Program-made: the position numbers and the translations under genes
Shown here: positions 8,749 through 17,063 of the stretch, in pieces
Layout: each line of letters opens with the position of its first letter
How positions within the stretch are numbered: the first letter of the stretch is position 1
Assembly: GCF_002850745.1 (NCBI RefSeq)
Contig: NZ_KZ559485.1
Location: 4,412 to 68,411 of the forward strand
Source: Nonomuraea indica
GTDB taxonomy: Bacteria > Actinomycetota > Actinomycetes > Streptosporangiales > Streptosporangiaceae
Length of the DNA stretch: 64,000 bases
Reading direction: 5' to 3'
The notes under the pieces: generated by a model
The model's input: only the letters and a program-made list of their open reading frames with translations
Databases searched by the model: none
What the model was told of the DNA's origin: nothing

Positions 8749-10203
8749 ATGAACTCGAAGCAGGCATGGGGGCTGGGGCTGGCCTCGCTGGCGTCGTTCA
8801 TGATGGCCCTGGACAGCCTGGTCGTGACGACGGCGCTGAGCACGATCCGGCAGGACCTTTCGGCCTCGGTCGAGGCGCTCGAGTGGGTGGTCACCGCCTA
8901 CAACCTGACGCTCGCGGTGCTGCTGCCGACGGGCGCGGCCTGGGGCGACCGGTACGGCCGCCGCCGCGTGTTCGCCGCCGGGCTGGCGGTGTTCACCGTC
9001 GCCTCGGTGGCCTGCGCGCTCTCCACCGGCATCGGCGCGCTGATCGTGTCCCGGGCACTGCAGGGCGTGGGCGCCGCGATGGTGCTGCCGCTGTCGCTCA
9101 CCCTGGTCAGCGCGCTGTTCCCGCCGCAGCAGCGGGGCAGGGCGATGGGACTGTACCTGGGCGTCACGGGCCTGGCGACGTTCAGCGGGCCCTTCGTCGG
9201 CGGCGTCATCGCCGAGGGGCTGGCCTGGCAGTGGGTCTTCTGGCTGAACCTGCCGATCGGGGTGGTCGCGATCGTGCTCACGATGCTGCGCGTCGAGGAG
9301 AGCAGGGGGCCGGACAGGCGGTTCGACCTGGGCGGGGTCGTGCTCGTGACGCTCGGCGCGTTCGGTGTCGTGTGGGCTCTGGTGCGCGGGAACGCGGCAG
9401 GCTGGGCCAGTGGGGAGGTCCTGGCGGCGCTGGTGCTCGGTGTCGCGCTGGTGGTCGCGTTCGTGCTGTGGGAACGGCGGGCCGAGGCGCCGATGTTGCC
9501 GATGCGGTTCTTCCGGGCGCGGGCGTTCGCCACGGCCAACCCGGCCAACTTCCTCCTGTTCGCCTCGCTGTACGGCACGATGTTCTTCCTCGCGCAGTAC
9601 TTCCAGACGGTGCACGGCGACGGGCCGCTCGTCGCCGGCCTGCGCCTGATGCCGTGGACGGCGACGCTGATGGTCTGCGCGCCGATCGCCGGGCGGCTGG
9701 CCGACAAGGTCGGCGAGCGGACGTTCGTGGTCGGCGGCCTGCTGCTCCAGACGCTCGGCATGGGGTGGATCGCCCTCGTCGCCGGCACCGGCGCCGGCTA
9801 CCTCGAGCTGCTGCCCGCGCTGATCGTCGGGTCGGCCGGGCTGACCATGGCCATGCCCGCGGCGCAGAAGGCGGTGGTCGGCGCGGTGCGCCCGCACGAG
9901 ATGGGCCAGGCGTCCGGCGCGTTCATGACGCTGCGGATCTTCGGCGGGGTGTTCGGTGTCGCGGTCGCGGTCGCCGTCTTCTCGGGGGCGGGCGGCTACG
10001 CCTCGCCCGAGGAATTCGGTGCGGGGTTCGCGGCGGGCATGGGTGCGGTCACCGCGCTCGCGTTCATCGGCATGCTCGTCGCGCTCGGCATGCCGGGCAG
10101 GCGGCCGGCCGCCGTGGTCGCACCGCCGCCGGCGGCGAGCACCATCCCGCCCACACCGGAACCGCGTCAGCCGAAGTCACCCGAGAGAGGGAGATCATCA
10201 TGA
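8749..10203 (+). CDS. MFS drug transporter, DHA2 (EmrB/QacA) family
   Basis: 484 residues with about 14 hydrophobic segments, which is the size and topology of DHA2 proton-driven exporters. The N-terminal helix contains MALDSLVVTTAL. Loop 2-3 carries the MFS motif GDRYGRRRVFAAG, and motif C-like glycine-rich sequence (GVTGLATFSGPFVGG) lies in helix 5. The C-terminus is a proline-rich tail. ATG 8749 follows GGGAGACGAGG. Its stop overlaps the start of the next gene (ATGA), so the two are translationally coupled. A role in exporting a toxic small molecule is inferred from the family; the substrate is unknown. Confidence 0.9.
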   Translation: MNSKQAWGLGLASLASFMMALDSLVVTTALSTIRQDLSASVEALEWVVTAYNLTLAVLLPTGAAWGDRYGRRRVFAAGLAVFTVASVACALSTGIGALIVSRALQGVGAAMVLPLSLTLVSALFPPQQRGRAMGLYLGVTGLATFSGPFVGGVIAEGLAWQWVFWLNLPIGVVAIVLTMLRVEESRGPDRRFDLGGVVLVTLGAFGVVWALVRGNAAGWASGEVLAALVLGVALVVAFVLWERRAEAPMLPMRFFRARAFATANPANFLLFASLYGTMFFLAQYFQTVHGDGPLVAGLRLMPWTATLMVCAPIAGRLADKVGERTFVVGGLLLQTLGMGWIALVAGTGAGYLELLPALIVGSAGLTMAMPAAQKAVVGAVRPHEMGQASGAFMTLRIFGGVFGVAVAVAVFSGAGGYASPEEFGAGFAAGMGAVTALAFIGMLVALGMPGRRPAAVVAPPPAASTIPPTPEPRQPKSPERGRSS

Positions 10204-11009
10204 GTGACATGTCCCGTTCGACGGTCAGCGATGCCGCCGCGCCCCTGGAGAAGGTCGCCGGCCTGCGCGGGTTGCACGTGCCCGGCGCCCCGCTCGTGCT
10301 GCCCAACGCCTGGGACGCCGCCTCGGCCCGGATGGTCGAGGCGGCCGGTTTCCCCGCCGTTGCCACGAGCAGCGCCGCCACCGCCGCGGTGCTCGGTCAC
10401 GACGACGGTGAGCGGGCTCCCGTCGATGAGGTGCTGGCCGCGGCCGGACGGATCGTCCGCGCGGTGCGCGTGCCGGTGACGGTCGACTTCGAGCGCGGGT
10501 ACGGGCTCGCGCCGGCCGAGCTGGTCGAACGGTTCGCCGAGACCGGGGCCGCCGGGTTGAACCTGGAGGATTCCCACCCGGCGCGCGGTGACATGATCGA
10601 CGCCGCCGAGCAGGCGGACTTCCTGTCCGCGGTGCGTGACGCGGCGGTCTCCCTCGGCGTGGACCTGGTGATCAACGCGCGCACGGACTCGTTCCTGCGC
10701 CGGGCCGGGACTCCCGAGGAGCAGCTCGCGAGCACGCTCGACCGCGGCGCCCGCTACCTCGCGGCCGGCGCCGACTGTGTCTACCCGATCGGGGCCGGGG
10801 ACCCGGACGTGATCCGGGCCCTGGTCGAGGGCGTTCCCGGGCCCGTCAACGTGGGGTACGGGGGCGGGCGGCTGACGCCGGCCGAGCTCGCGGCGCTCGG
10901 CGTCGCGCGGGTGAGCTTCGGACCGGCCCTGCAGCGGCACCTGTACGGCACGTTCGGGTCCGCGATGTTCTCGGCCGTCGCCTCGGGCCGCGACCCCTTC
11001 TCCCTCTGA
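10200..11009 (+). CDS. Isocitrate lyase / PEP mutase family protein
   Basis: 269 residues of the phosphoenolpyruvate mutase/isocitrate lyase TIM-barrel superfamily. Visible elements are LPNAWDAASARMVEAAGFPA near the N-terminus, VDFERGYG (substrate and metal pocket), NLEDSHPARGDMID and the INARTDSFLR strand. The KKCGH catalytic motif of true isocitrate lyases is absent. A lyase or mutase acting on a 2-methylcitrate-, oxaloacetate- or phosphonopyruvate-like compound is possible but cannot be specified. The start codon overlaps the MFS stop, which makes this the last gene of the sigma-MFS-lyase run. A strong hairpin follows 10 bp after the stop. Confidence 0.85.
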   Translation: MSDMSRSTVSDAAAPLEKVAGLRGLHVPGAPLVLPNAWDAASARMVEAAGFPAVATSSAATAAVLGHDDGERAPVDEVLAAAGRIVRAVRVPVTVDFERGYGLAPAELVERFAETGAAGLNLEDSHPARGDMIDAAEQADFLSAVRDAAVSLGVDLVINARTDSFLRRAGTPEEQLASTLDRGARYLAAGADCVYPIGAGDPDVIRALVEGVPGPVNVGYGGGRLTPAELAALGVARVSFGPALQRHLYGTFGSAMFSAVASGRDPFSL

Positions 11010-11018
11010 GGCGCGCGA

Positions 11019-11047
11019 CGCGGCCAGGCCGGCTCGGCCTGGCCGCG
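11019..11047 (+). terminator. Hairpin terminator after the PEP-mutase-like gene
   Basis: Perfect 12-bp inverted repeat, CGCGGCCAGGCC and GGCCTGGCCGCG, with a 5-nt loop, starting 10 bp after the stop codon. There is no U-tract, as is common for actinobacterial hairpin terminators. Confidence 0.7.
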
Positions 11048-11103
11048 ATCTGGTGAGCAGTGTCCGGCCCCTGTCCCTGGTGTGGGAGAAAGGCGGTCTT
11101 CGA

Positions 11104-12135
11104 ATGCCGTGGACTGGTCGCGCGGAAGCGCCGTTTCGTTCCATCGCTGCGCTCGCCATGGACGGCGTGAGCGCCTTCGCACTGGGCGCGATCGGCGGGG
11201 GCTTCACCGATCGGGCGCATCTCGGGCTGCCGGCGTTCCGGTTCGTGGTGTGCGCTGAGACGCCGGGCATGGTGCGGACCGATCTGGGGCTGCCACTGCG
11301 GGTGACACACGGGCTGGACAGGCTGGCAGAGGCGGACCTGATCATGGTGCCGCCCGGTGACGGGCCGGTCCCCCGGCCGTCCCCGGCGGTGTCCGCGGCG
11401 CTGCGGGCCGCCCACCGGCGCGGGGCGATCATCGTCGCGTTCTCCGCCGGGGTGTACCTGCTGGCCGACGCCCGGCTGCTGGACGGGCGCCGGGCCACCA
11501 CGCACTGGACCCTGACCGACGACTTCGCCACCCGCTTCCCCCGGGTGAACGTGGTGCCGCAAGCGCTCTACGTCGACGAGGGGCGCCTGGTCACCGGAGC
11601 CGGCGGGGCGGCCTGCGTCGATGTGTGCATGCATCTGCTGCGCCGGGAACACGGCGCCACCGTGGCCAACGCCGTCGCCCGTGAGATGGTCACGGCGCCG
11701 CACCGGGAGGGCGATCAGGTCCAGTACCGCGACCTGCCCGTCCCCGGCAGCGGTGAGCCGTCCCTCGGCGCCGTCATCGACTGGCTGCTGTCCAACCTCG
11801 ACCGGCCGGTCTCGATCGGGGAGCTGGCCGACCGGGCTCTCATGAGCGAGCGCACCTTCAGCCGGCGTTTCAAGGCCGTCACCGGGGCCACCCCCTATTC
11901 GTGGCTGCTGGCCCAACGCCTGGAGCGCGCCAGCGAGCTGCTGGAGGTGACGAACCTGTCCATCGAGGAGGTCTCCCGGCAGGTCGGATACAACACCGTC
12001 GCGGTTTTCCGCCAGCAATTCACCAAACGCCACGGCATCCCACCCCGGGCTTATCGCCGCAGATTCCGTCGAATACCGAGTTCGGCGGGCGGGTCGTGCG
12101 GGGAGAGAATTCACGGTTGCACGACCCGCCGCTGA
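11104..12135 (+). CDS. GlxA-family AraC-type transcriptional regulator
   Basis: 343 residues. The N-terminal part (about 1-185) is a DJ-1/PfpI-like sensor domain, with AFSAGVYLLADARLLDGRRA and TTHWTLTDDF typical of the family. In this type the nucleophile cysteine position often reads SAG instead of C. The C-terminal AraC domain (about 225-325) has both helix-turn-helix units: SIGELADRALMSERTFSRRF and SIEEVSRQVGYNTVAVFRQQ. ATG 11104 is chosen with GAGAAAGGCGG upstream. It is separated from the previous gene by a terminator and probably has its own promoter. Target genes are not evident. Confidence 0.88.
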   Translation: MPWTGRAEAPFRSIAALAMDGVSAFALGAIGGGFTDRAHLGLPAFRFVVCAETPGMVRTDLGLPLRVTHGLDRLAEADLIMVPPGDGPVPRPSPAVSAALRAAHRRGAIIVAFSAGVYLLADARLLDGRRATTHWTLTDDFATRFPRVNVVPQALYVDEGRLVTGAGGAACVDVCMHLLRREHGATVANAVAREMVTAPHREGDQVQYRDLPVPGSGEPSLGAVIDWLLSNLDRPVSIGELADRALMSERTFSRRFKAVTGATPYSWLLAQRLERASELLEVTNLSIEEVSRQVGYNTVAVFRQQFTKRHGIPPRAYRRRFRRIPSSAGGSCGERIHGCTTRR

Positions 12136-12139
12136 ACGG

Positions 12140-12649
12140 CTATCCGGCGCGCGACTCGACCTGCGGCGACAGGTCGGTCAGGCCGTCCGGCGCCTTCTCC
12201 TCCGCCGTCGACGAGAGGAAGAGCGGGGCCAGGCGCGAGCCCCAGCCGACGTTCTTGGAGTCGGCGAGCCACCAGGGTCCGGAGATGGTCGCCGTCTCCC
12301 AGCTCGGATTGTCCGGATCCAACGTGGTGGTGTGGAAGTAGTCGTAGGCGTCACTGCCGTTGGGGTCGAGACAGTCGGTCCAGGTGTACCAGCCCGCACC
12401 GAGATACATGTTCGGCCGCATGACGTCCGCCCCGCCGTTGAAGAACTGCGCCCAGTCGTAGTTGCCTGCGGCCAGTTCGATCCGGCGCTGCACGCACGAG
12501 GTCTCCATGGAGTCGTCGGGTTCCGCCACCAGGTACTGGATCTTGTAGTTGTACGCGGTGACGGCTTCGGCCGCGGCCGCCGGGGTGGTCAGCGACAGCA
12601 TCGCGGCGAACAGTCCGCCCGCGATGGCGGTGATTTTCTTCCGGTTCAT
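12140..12649 (-). CDS. Small secreted protein of unknown function
   Basis: 169 residues with a clear Sec signal peptide (MNRKKITAIAGG, then a hydrophobic core, cleavage likely after TTPAAAA near residue 26). The mature domain of about 140 residues is rich in Trp and Tyr, contains two cysteines (SCVQRR and TDCLDPNGSD) and ends ESRAG. I do not recognise the family. ATG 12649 is preferred over ATG 12655 because the GAAGG ribosome site is 7 nt from 12649 and directly abuts 12655. It converges with the AraC-type gene, the stops being only a few bases apart. Confidence 0.75.
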   Translation of the reverse strand: MNRKKITAIAGGLFAAMLSLTTPAAAAEAVTAYNYKIQYLVAEPDDSMETSCVQRRIELAAGNYDWAQFFNGGADVMRPNMYLGAGWYTWTDCLDPNGSDAYDYFHTTTLDPDNPSWETATISGPWWLADSKNVGWGSRLAPLFLSSTAEEKAPDGLTDLSPQVESRAG

Positions 12650-13016
12650 CGGCATCCTTCGCTGCTCGTCACTTGTGCCGCCCTTTTTGTGTGCGGCACG
12701 TCGAATCGTAGGAACACCCGACGAGCGGAAAAATAAAAAGACCCGCCATTCTCCGCCTGCTTCCGGCCAGCGGCCAACCGTTGTTCCACGGCGCTGTCCG
12801 GCCATTCATCCGCGCGCTTCCCACCTTTGGCGCCGAGCACCGTGTTCGCGTCGGGCCCCACAGCTGTGTGACACCCGCAGCCGGTGACGCATGTCACATG
12901 GCCGGGCCGTCACAGGGGCCGGGCCGGCGGCATCTGTTGTGCGTCGGGACGCCGCGCGAACGATCCGCGCGGCGCGCGACTCCACGAGACGGACTCTCCA
13001 GAACAGGAGCTTGGCC
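12650..13016. other. Intergenic region between divergent secreted-protein and SDR genes
   Basis: 367 bp without a gene, holding both divergent promoters. The left part (12660-12760) is AT-rich for this genome. A near-complete 14-bp palindrome, GTGACGC then ATGTCAC, lies at 12884-12897, with GTGTGACAC nearby at about 12866. These could be regulator sites, but no regulator gene is immediately adjacent. Confidence 0.45.
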
Positions 13017-13784
13017 ATGAACGAGCACACCACACAGCGGAAGGTGGCCTTGGTCACCGGGGCGAACAAGGGGATCGGCCGCGCGATCGCCGAGCAGCTC
13101 GCCGCGCTGGGCATGACGGTCCTGGTCGGCGCCAGGGACCCGCGGCGCGGCGAGGAGGCCGCCGCGGCGGTCCGCGCGGCGGGCGGCGACGCGCACGCGC
13201 TCGCCCTGGACGTCACCGCCCCTGCCACCGTCCGGGAAGCCGCCAGGCTGGTCGAGGAGCGCTTCGGGCACCTGGACGTGCTGATCAACAACGCCGGCAT
13301 CACCGGCTCCGGGCAGGTCGCACCCCAGGACGCCGTCGACCAGATCCCCAGCTCCGTCGACCTGGACATGGTCCGGGCCGTGTTCGAGACCAACGTCTTC
13401 GGGGTGATCGCCGTCATCAACGCCATGCTGCCGCTGTTGCGGCGGTCCCCGGCGGCGCGCATCGTCAACGTCAGCAGTCATGCCGGGTCGCTGACCCTCA
13501 CCAGCGACCCGGACGGTCCCTTCGCGGCGCTGCTGCCGTCGGCCGCCTACACGCCGTCCAAGGCCACGCTGAACGCGCTGACCGTGCAGTACGCCAACGA
13601 GCTGCGCAAGGACGGCATCCTCGTCAACGCCGCCGCCCCCGGTTTCGTCAACACCGAGAGCAACAACCACACCGGGCACCTCACCCCCGCGCAGGGCGCC
13701 GCGGTCGTGGTGCGCCTGGCCACGCTCGGCGCGGACGGCCCGACCGCCGGTTTCTTCAGCGAGGACGGCCCGCTGCCCTGGTAG
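13017..13784 (+). CDS. Short-chain dehydrogenase/reductase
   Basis: 255-residue classical SDR. The N-terminal cofactor motif TGANKGIG (about residues 16-23) is followed by NNAG near 90. The catalytic Ser is in VNVSSHAG, and Tyr/Lys are in the YTPSK motif. The residue set fits a carbonyl-reductase-like SDR, and the basic residue of ARDPRRG after strand 2 suggests NADPH preference. The start has an AGGAG site. The 3' end overlaps the convergent cation transporter gene by 29 bp. The substrate cannot be deduced. Confidence 0.9.
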   Translation: MNEHTTQRKVALVTGANKGIGRAIAEQLAALGMTVLVGARDPRRGEEAAAAVRAAGGDAHALALDVTAPATVREAARLVEERFGHLDVLINNAGITGSGQVAPQDAVDQIPSSVDLDMVRAVFETNVFGVIAVINAMLPLLRRSPAARIVNVSSHAGSLTLTSDPDGPFAALLPSAAYTPSKATLNALTVQYANELRKDGILVNAAAPGFVNTESNNHTGHLTPAQGAAVVVRLATLGADGPTAGFFSEDGPLPW

Positions 13785-14484
13785 CGGTGGCGGCCGAGCA
13801 GCAGCCGTCCGCGCAGCCGTCGCCCTCGTTCACCGCGCCGGACCCGGCGCCGCCGGACAGGGGGACGGCGCAGCAGGCGTCTCCGCGCCAGGCCTCACGG
13901 CCTTCCTTGACCGCGACGGCGGCGATGACCAGGGCGGCGATCGGGTCGGCCCAGGACCAGCCGAACAGGCTGTTCAGCGCCAGCCCGACCAGCAGCACGC
14001 CGGACAGGTACGTGCACAGCAGGGTCTGCCTGGAGTCGGCGACCGCGGAGGCGGAGCCGAGCTCGCGGCCGGCGCGGCGCTGGGCGTACGAGAGGAAGGG
14101 CATGATCGCCAGCGAGAGGGCGGCCAGGATCAGGCCGGGGGCGGAGTGCTCGGCCTCGCCGACGCCCAGCAGGGCGCGGACGGCGTCGAAGGTGACATAG
14201 GCGGCCAGCGCGAAGAACGAGATCGCGATGACCCGCAGCGCGGTCCTTTCCCGCCTCTCGTGGTCGGTGGCGGAGAACTGCCAGGCCACGGCGGCGGCGG
14301 AGGCGACCTCGACGACGGAGTCGAGGCCGAAGCCGATCAGGGCGGCCGAGGAGGCGACGGTGCCGGCGGTGATGGCCACCACCGCCTCGACCACGTTGTA
14401 GGTGATGGTGGCCGCGACCAGCAGCCGGATGCGGCGCCGCAGTGCGGTGCGCCGGTCCTGGGCGGGCGGGTCGAGCGGGGTCAT
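13756..14484 (-). CDS. Cation diffusion facilitator (heavy-metal efflux)
   Basis: 242 residues with five to six hydrophobic helices. The helix-2 segment GFGLDSVVEVASA and the helix-5 segment ADPIAALVIAAVAVKEG carry the acidic metal-site residues expected of CDF transporters. The usual cytoplasmic C-terminal domain is replaced by a short tail rich in cysteines (GDACCAVP and DGCADGCCSA), which probably binds the metal. The start codon overlaps the stop of the CmtR-like sensor gene (ATGA), so sensor and pump form one translationally coupled operon. The predicted role is export of Cd, Pb or Zn across the cytoplasmic membrane. Confidence 0.88.
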   Translation of the reverse strand: MTPLDPPAQDRRTALRRRIRLLVAATITYNVVEAVVAITAGTVASSAALIGFGLDSVVEVASAAAVAWQFSATDHERRERTALRVIAISFFALAAYVTFDAVRALLGVGEAEHSAPGLILAALSLAIMPFLSYAQRRAGRELGSASAVADSRQTLLCTYLSGVLLVGLALNSLFGWSWADPIAALVIAAVAVKEGREAWRGDACCAVPLSGGAGSGAVNEGDGCADGCCSAATATRAAGRPR

Positions 14485-14936
14485 GACACCGTCTTCCCGC
14501 CTGTCCGCCGGTCGAGACGTTCGAGGAGGTGATCGAACTCGGCCTCCGGAGCGCTGCGCGCGCCGGCTGCCCCGTGCCGGGTGTCGTGGGCGGGGCAGAG
14601 CACCACGGCGTGGCCGGTGGCGGCCAGCAGCTGCTCAGCCGAGGCGAGCAGGTCCATCAGCTCGGGGCGGGTCAGGGAGTAGAAGGACTGGCGGCCTTCG
14701 GCCCGGTAGTCGACCAGGTCGCAGTCGCGCAGGCAGGCCAGGTGCTTGGAGACCGTGGACTGGGCCAGCCCGAGCTCGCCGACCAGGTCGACCACCCGGG
14801 CCTCGCCGCGCGCGAGCCGGGCCACGATGCGCAGCCGGTTCTCGTCGGCCAGGGAGCGGAACAGGGCCGCCGCCGGGGGGATGCCGGCGGCGATGTCGGC
14901 ACTCACGCAGCGGCCGGCATCACCATCAATCGCCAT
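14481..14936 (-). CDS. cmtR: ArsR/SmtB-family metal sensor, CmtR-like
   Basis: 151 residues with a winged helix (VVDLVGELGLAQSTVSKHLA). The alpha-3 CVC site of classical ArsR is absent. The recognition-helix region instead reads HLACLRDCDLV, which reproduces the Cys-x3-Cys pair that binds Cd(II)/Pb(II) in mycobacterial CmtR. A third cysteine lies further on (VVLCPAHDT), where CmtR has its third ligand. This predicts derepression of its operon by cadmium or lead. The start at 14936 fits a leaderless transcript; an upstream in-frame ATG at 14963 would place the -10 box inside the gene. The partner gene is the overlapping CDF pump. Confidence 0.87.
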   Translation of the reverse strand: MAIDGDAGRCVSADIAAGIPPAAALFRSLADENRLRIVARLARGEARVVDLVGELGLAQSTVSKHLACLRDCDLVDYRAEGRQSFYSLTRPELMDLLASAEQLLAATGHAVVLCPAHDTRHGAAGARSAPEAEFDHLLERLDRRTGGKTVS

Positions 14937-14942
14937 GCGGCG

Positions 14943-14973
14943 ATGATAGCCCCATATTTGCATGTGAAGTCAA
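14943..14973 (-). promoter_or_regulatory. Promoter of the cmtR-CDF operon, probably leaderless
   Basis: On the minus strand, TTGACT (14968-14973) and TATCAT (14943-14948) are separated by 19 bp. The ATG of the sensor gene begins 7 nt after the -10 box, exactly where transcription should start, so the mRNA is probably leaderless. The spacer contains the AT-rich stretch ATGCAAATAT, a likely CmtR operator. Confidence 0.6.
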
Positions 14974-15063
14974 TCGTGAAGCCGGCCGGGCGGGCGGGCC
15001 GGTGGTGGACGCGGCCATGAGCGGCTTGACTCTGCCATCGTGTCAGGCGGCACGGTACGGGCC

Positions 15064-16002
15064 ATGTCTGTCACCTACGTCGGCTCCGGGCCGTACTGCT
15101 ATGCCAACTCGCTCGCGATGATCCTCGGCGGCGAGGCGCCGCCTCCGGCCGTGATCGAGGTCCTGACGGGCTCCCCGTTCGGGATGCAACTGATCGGCGG
15201 GCGCCTTCCGCTGTTCGACCCGTTCGGCTGGGACCCCGAGATCGGGCTCGACGCCGCGATCGGCCTGCTCGGCTGGGAGTGCGAGCGCCTCGACGGGGGA
15301 ACGGCCACGGCGGCGCTCGACCGGCTGCGCCGCGCCTGCCAGGACGGCCCCGTGCTGGCCGGACCGCTCGACCTCGGCCTGCTGTCCTACCAGCCCGGGT
15401 CGGGCAAGGCGGTCGGCGCCGACCACTACGTGGTGGTGCTGGAGGTGGGCGACGACACCGTGCTCGTGCACGACCCGCAGGGCTACCCGTACGCCACGCT
15501 GCCGGTCGCCGCCTTCGCCGAGGCGTGGCACGGGGAGCTGATCGCCTACCTGCAGCGGCCGTTCCGGATGCGGCACGGGTTCACCCGGCGGGAGCGGGTC
15601 GGTGTGGAGGAGGCGTTGCGGCGCTCCCTGCCCGCCGGACTGGCCTGGCTGGCAGGCCGGACGGACGTGGAGGTCCCTCCCGGCACGCTGGGGCAGGCGG
15701 AAGCCGCCGAGCGGACGGCCCACCTGGTGGAGGCGGGGTTGGAGCCCGAGATCAGGACGGTGTGGCAGGCGTTCGCGGTGCGGGTCGGCGCCCGCCGCCA
15801 CAACGACCTGGCGGCCTGCCTGTCGTCCCTCGGTCTTGACGCGGGCGCGGCCGTCGCCGCCGAGCAGGCCCGCATCGTCGGCAGCCTGCAGGGTCCGGTC
15901 GTGTCGGGCGACGATCCGGCGCTGGCGGCCGGCCTGCGCCGGTTGGCTCCGACGTACGAACGGCTGCGCGCAGCCCTGATCACCGGCGACGCGGCTACCT
16001 GA
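15064..16002 (+). CDS. BtrH-like / C39-like papain-fold protein
   Basis: 312 residues. The N-terminal half resembles the BtrH N-terminal and C39 peptidase fold. A nucleophile-type cysteine lies in GPYCYANSLAM (Cys12), a histidine in GADHYVVVLE (His121) and an aspartate in VHDPQGYPY (Asp137), giving a plausible Cys-His-Asp triad. BtrH itself is an acyltransferase in butirosin biosynthesis, so acyl transfer or amide hydrolysis is possible. The C-terminal half (about 165-312) is helical and has no motif I recognise. A TTGACT at 15026-15031 and a weak -10 near 15051 would again give a leaderless start at 15064. It is monocistronic. Confidence 0.65.
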   Translation: MSVTYVGSGPYCYANSLAMILGGEAPPPAVIEVLTGSPFGMQLIGGRLPLFDPFGWDPEIGLDAAIGLLGWECERLDGGTATAALDRLRRACQDGPVLAGPLDLGLLSYQPGSGKAVGADHYVVVLEVGDDTVLVHDPQGYPYATLPVAAFAEAWHGELIAYLQRPFRMRHGFTRRERVGVEEALRRSLPAGLAWLAGRTDVEVPPGTLGQAEAAERTAHLVEAGLEPEIRTVWQAFAVRVGARRHNDLAACLSSLGLDAGAAVAAEQARIVGSLQGPVVSGDDPALAAGLRRLAPTYERLRAALITGDAAT

Positions 16003-16103
16003 CACGCCGACGCCCTCTCGACCGGGTGCGCGAGGGCGAGGACGGTGAGCGGTCCCAGTGATCCGCCGGTGCGGCGCGGGTGGCGGCCAGCTCGGCCGGG
16101 CGG

Positions 16104-16126
16104 GTTGACCCTGACGCAGGGTCAAC
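16104..16126 (+). promoter_or_regulatory. Perfect palindromic MerR-type operator/promoter
   Basis: GTTGACCCTG, then ACG, then CAGGGTCAAC: 10-bp arms with a 3-nt centre. The left arm contains a -35 (TTGACC, 16105-16110). CACCAT at 16131-16136 could be the -10, giving a 20-bp spacer like the 19-20 bp spacers of MerR-activated promoters. Transcription would then start at the ATG (16143) of the hydrolase gene. A MerR regulator is the second gene downstream. Confidence 0.72.
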
Positions 16127-16142
16127 CTCTCACCATGGCGGC

Positions 16143-17042
16143 ATGACCACGAAAACCGGTGCGGCCGAGGCCGCCGAGCTGCGCACGTCGCATGGCGACC
16201 ATGGCAGCGATGAGGAGCGGTTCGAGAGAGGCGACGGGACCTTGCAGCACTTCACGATCCACCACGACGGCGTCACGATCCCGGTGTCCCGCGGGGGTCG
16301 TGGACGACCGCTGGTCCTGTGCCCGGGGCTGAACTCGACACAGGCCGACCTGCACGACCTGGCCGAGCTGCTGCGGCGTGACCACGACGTGGTGACGTTC
16401 GACCTGCGGGGCCACGGCCTCGCCTCGGCCGCCGGCGACTACTCCTTCGAGGCGTTCCTCAGTGACCTGACCGCCGTGATGACGAACCCGGCAGATCCGG
16501 GATCGGCCGACGCGCCCGTCCTGGTGGGCTACTCGCTCGGCGCGGACCTGGCCGTGCACTATGCCTCCGAGCATCCCGGCGCGGTTGCCGGGCTGGTCGT
16601 CATCGACGGCGCGAACCCGGTGCCCGAACCGTTCATCACCGAGGCCGTCCTGCCGGAGTTCCGCGCCATGTGGGAGGAGCTGGCGACGCAGCAGGCGGCC
16701 CGGCGGGACACCGCGCGCCAGGTGTCGCTCACCGCCCAGGAGATCCTGGAGCTGAATGTCGAGATCGACGTGGTCCGGTCCACGATCCTCGACCGGTACA
16801 GGAGGATCGACCGGCCCATCAGCCTTATCATGTCGACCTCGATGGCCGGCGACAGCGATGAGGGGCACGCGGCGCGGTTCAACCAGATCTGGCGTGCCGG
16901 TGTCGAGCGGCTCGTTCGCGAGCAGCCGCACATCGCCACGTCGTGGATCGACGCCGATCACGGGCTGGTCTTCACCCACGCCGCGGAGATCGCCCAGCGC
17001 ATCCGGAGCGCCGGCGGCTCAGCCGGCCGGGCCACCTCCTAG
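16143..17042 (+). CDS. Alpha/beta hydrolase
   Basis: 299 residues. The fold is recognised from the oxyanion region VLCPGLNSTQADLHD, the strand-4 motif FDLRGHGLAS and the nucleophile elbow GYSLGAD (Ser). The histidine lies near the C-terminus in DADHGLVFTH. An extended hydrophilic N-terminus of about 40 residues precedes the core. The substrate is not predictable. The downstream MerR gene begins 21 bp after the stop, and the palindromic promoter in front suggests that the MerR protein controls both. Hydrolysis of an inducing ester or lactone is a reasonable but unproven idea. Confidence 0.85.
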   Translation: MTTKTGAAEAAELRTSHGDHGSDEERFERGDGTLQHFTIHHDGVTIPVSRGGRGRPLVLCPGLNSTQADLHDLAELLRRDHDVVTFDLRGHGLASAAGDYSFEAFLSDLTAVMTNPADPGSADAPVLVGYSLGADLAVHYASEHPGAVAGLVVIDGANPVPEPFITEAVLPEFRAMWEELATQQAARRDTARQVSLTAQEILELNVEIDVVRSTILDRYRRIDRPISLIMSTSMAGDSDEGHAARFNQIWRAGVERLVREQPHIATSWIDADHGLVFTHAAEIAQRIRSAGGSAGRATS

Positions 17043-17063
17043 CGACCCTGCGAGACTGGTCCG

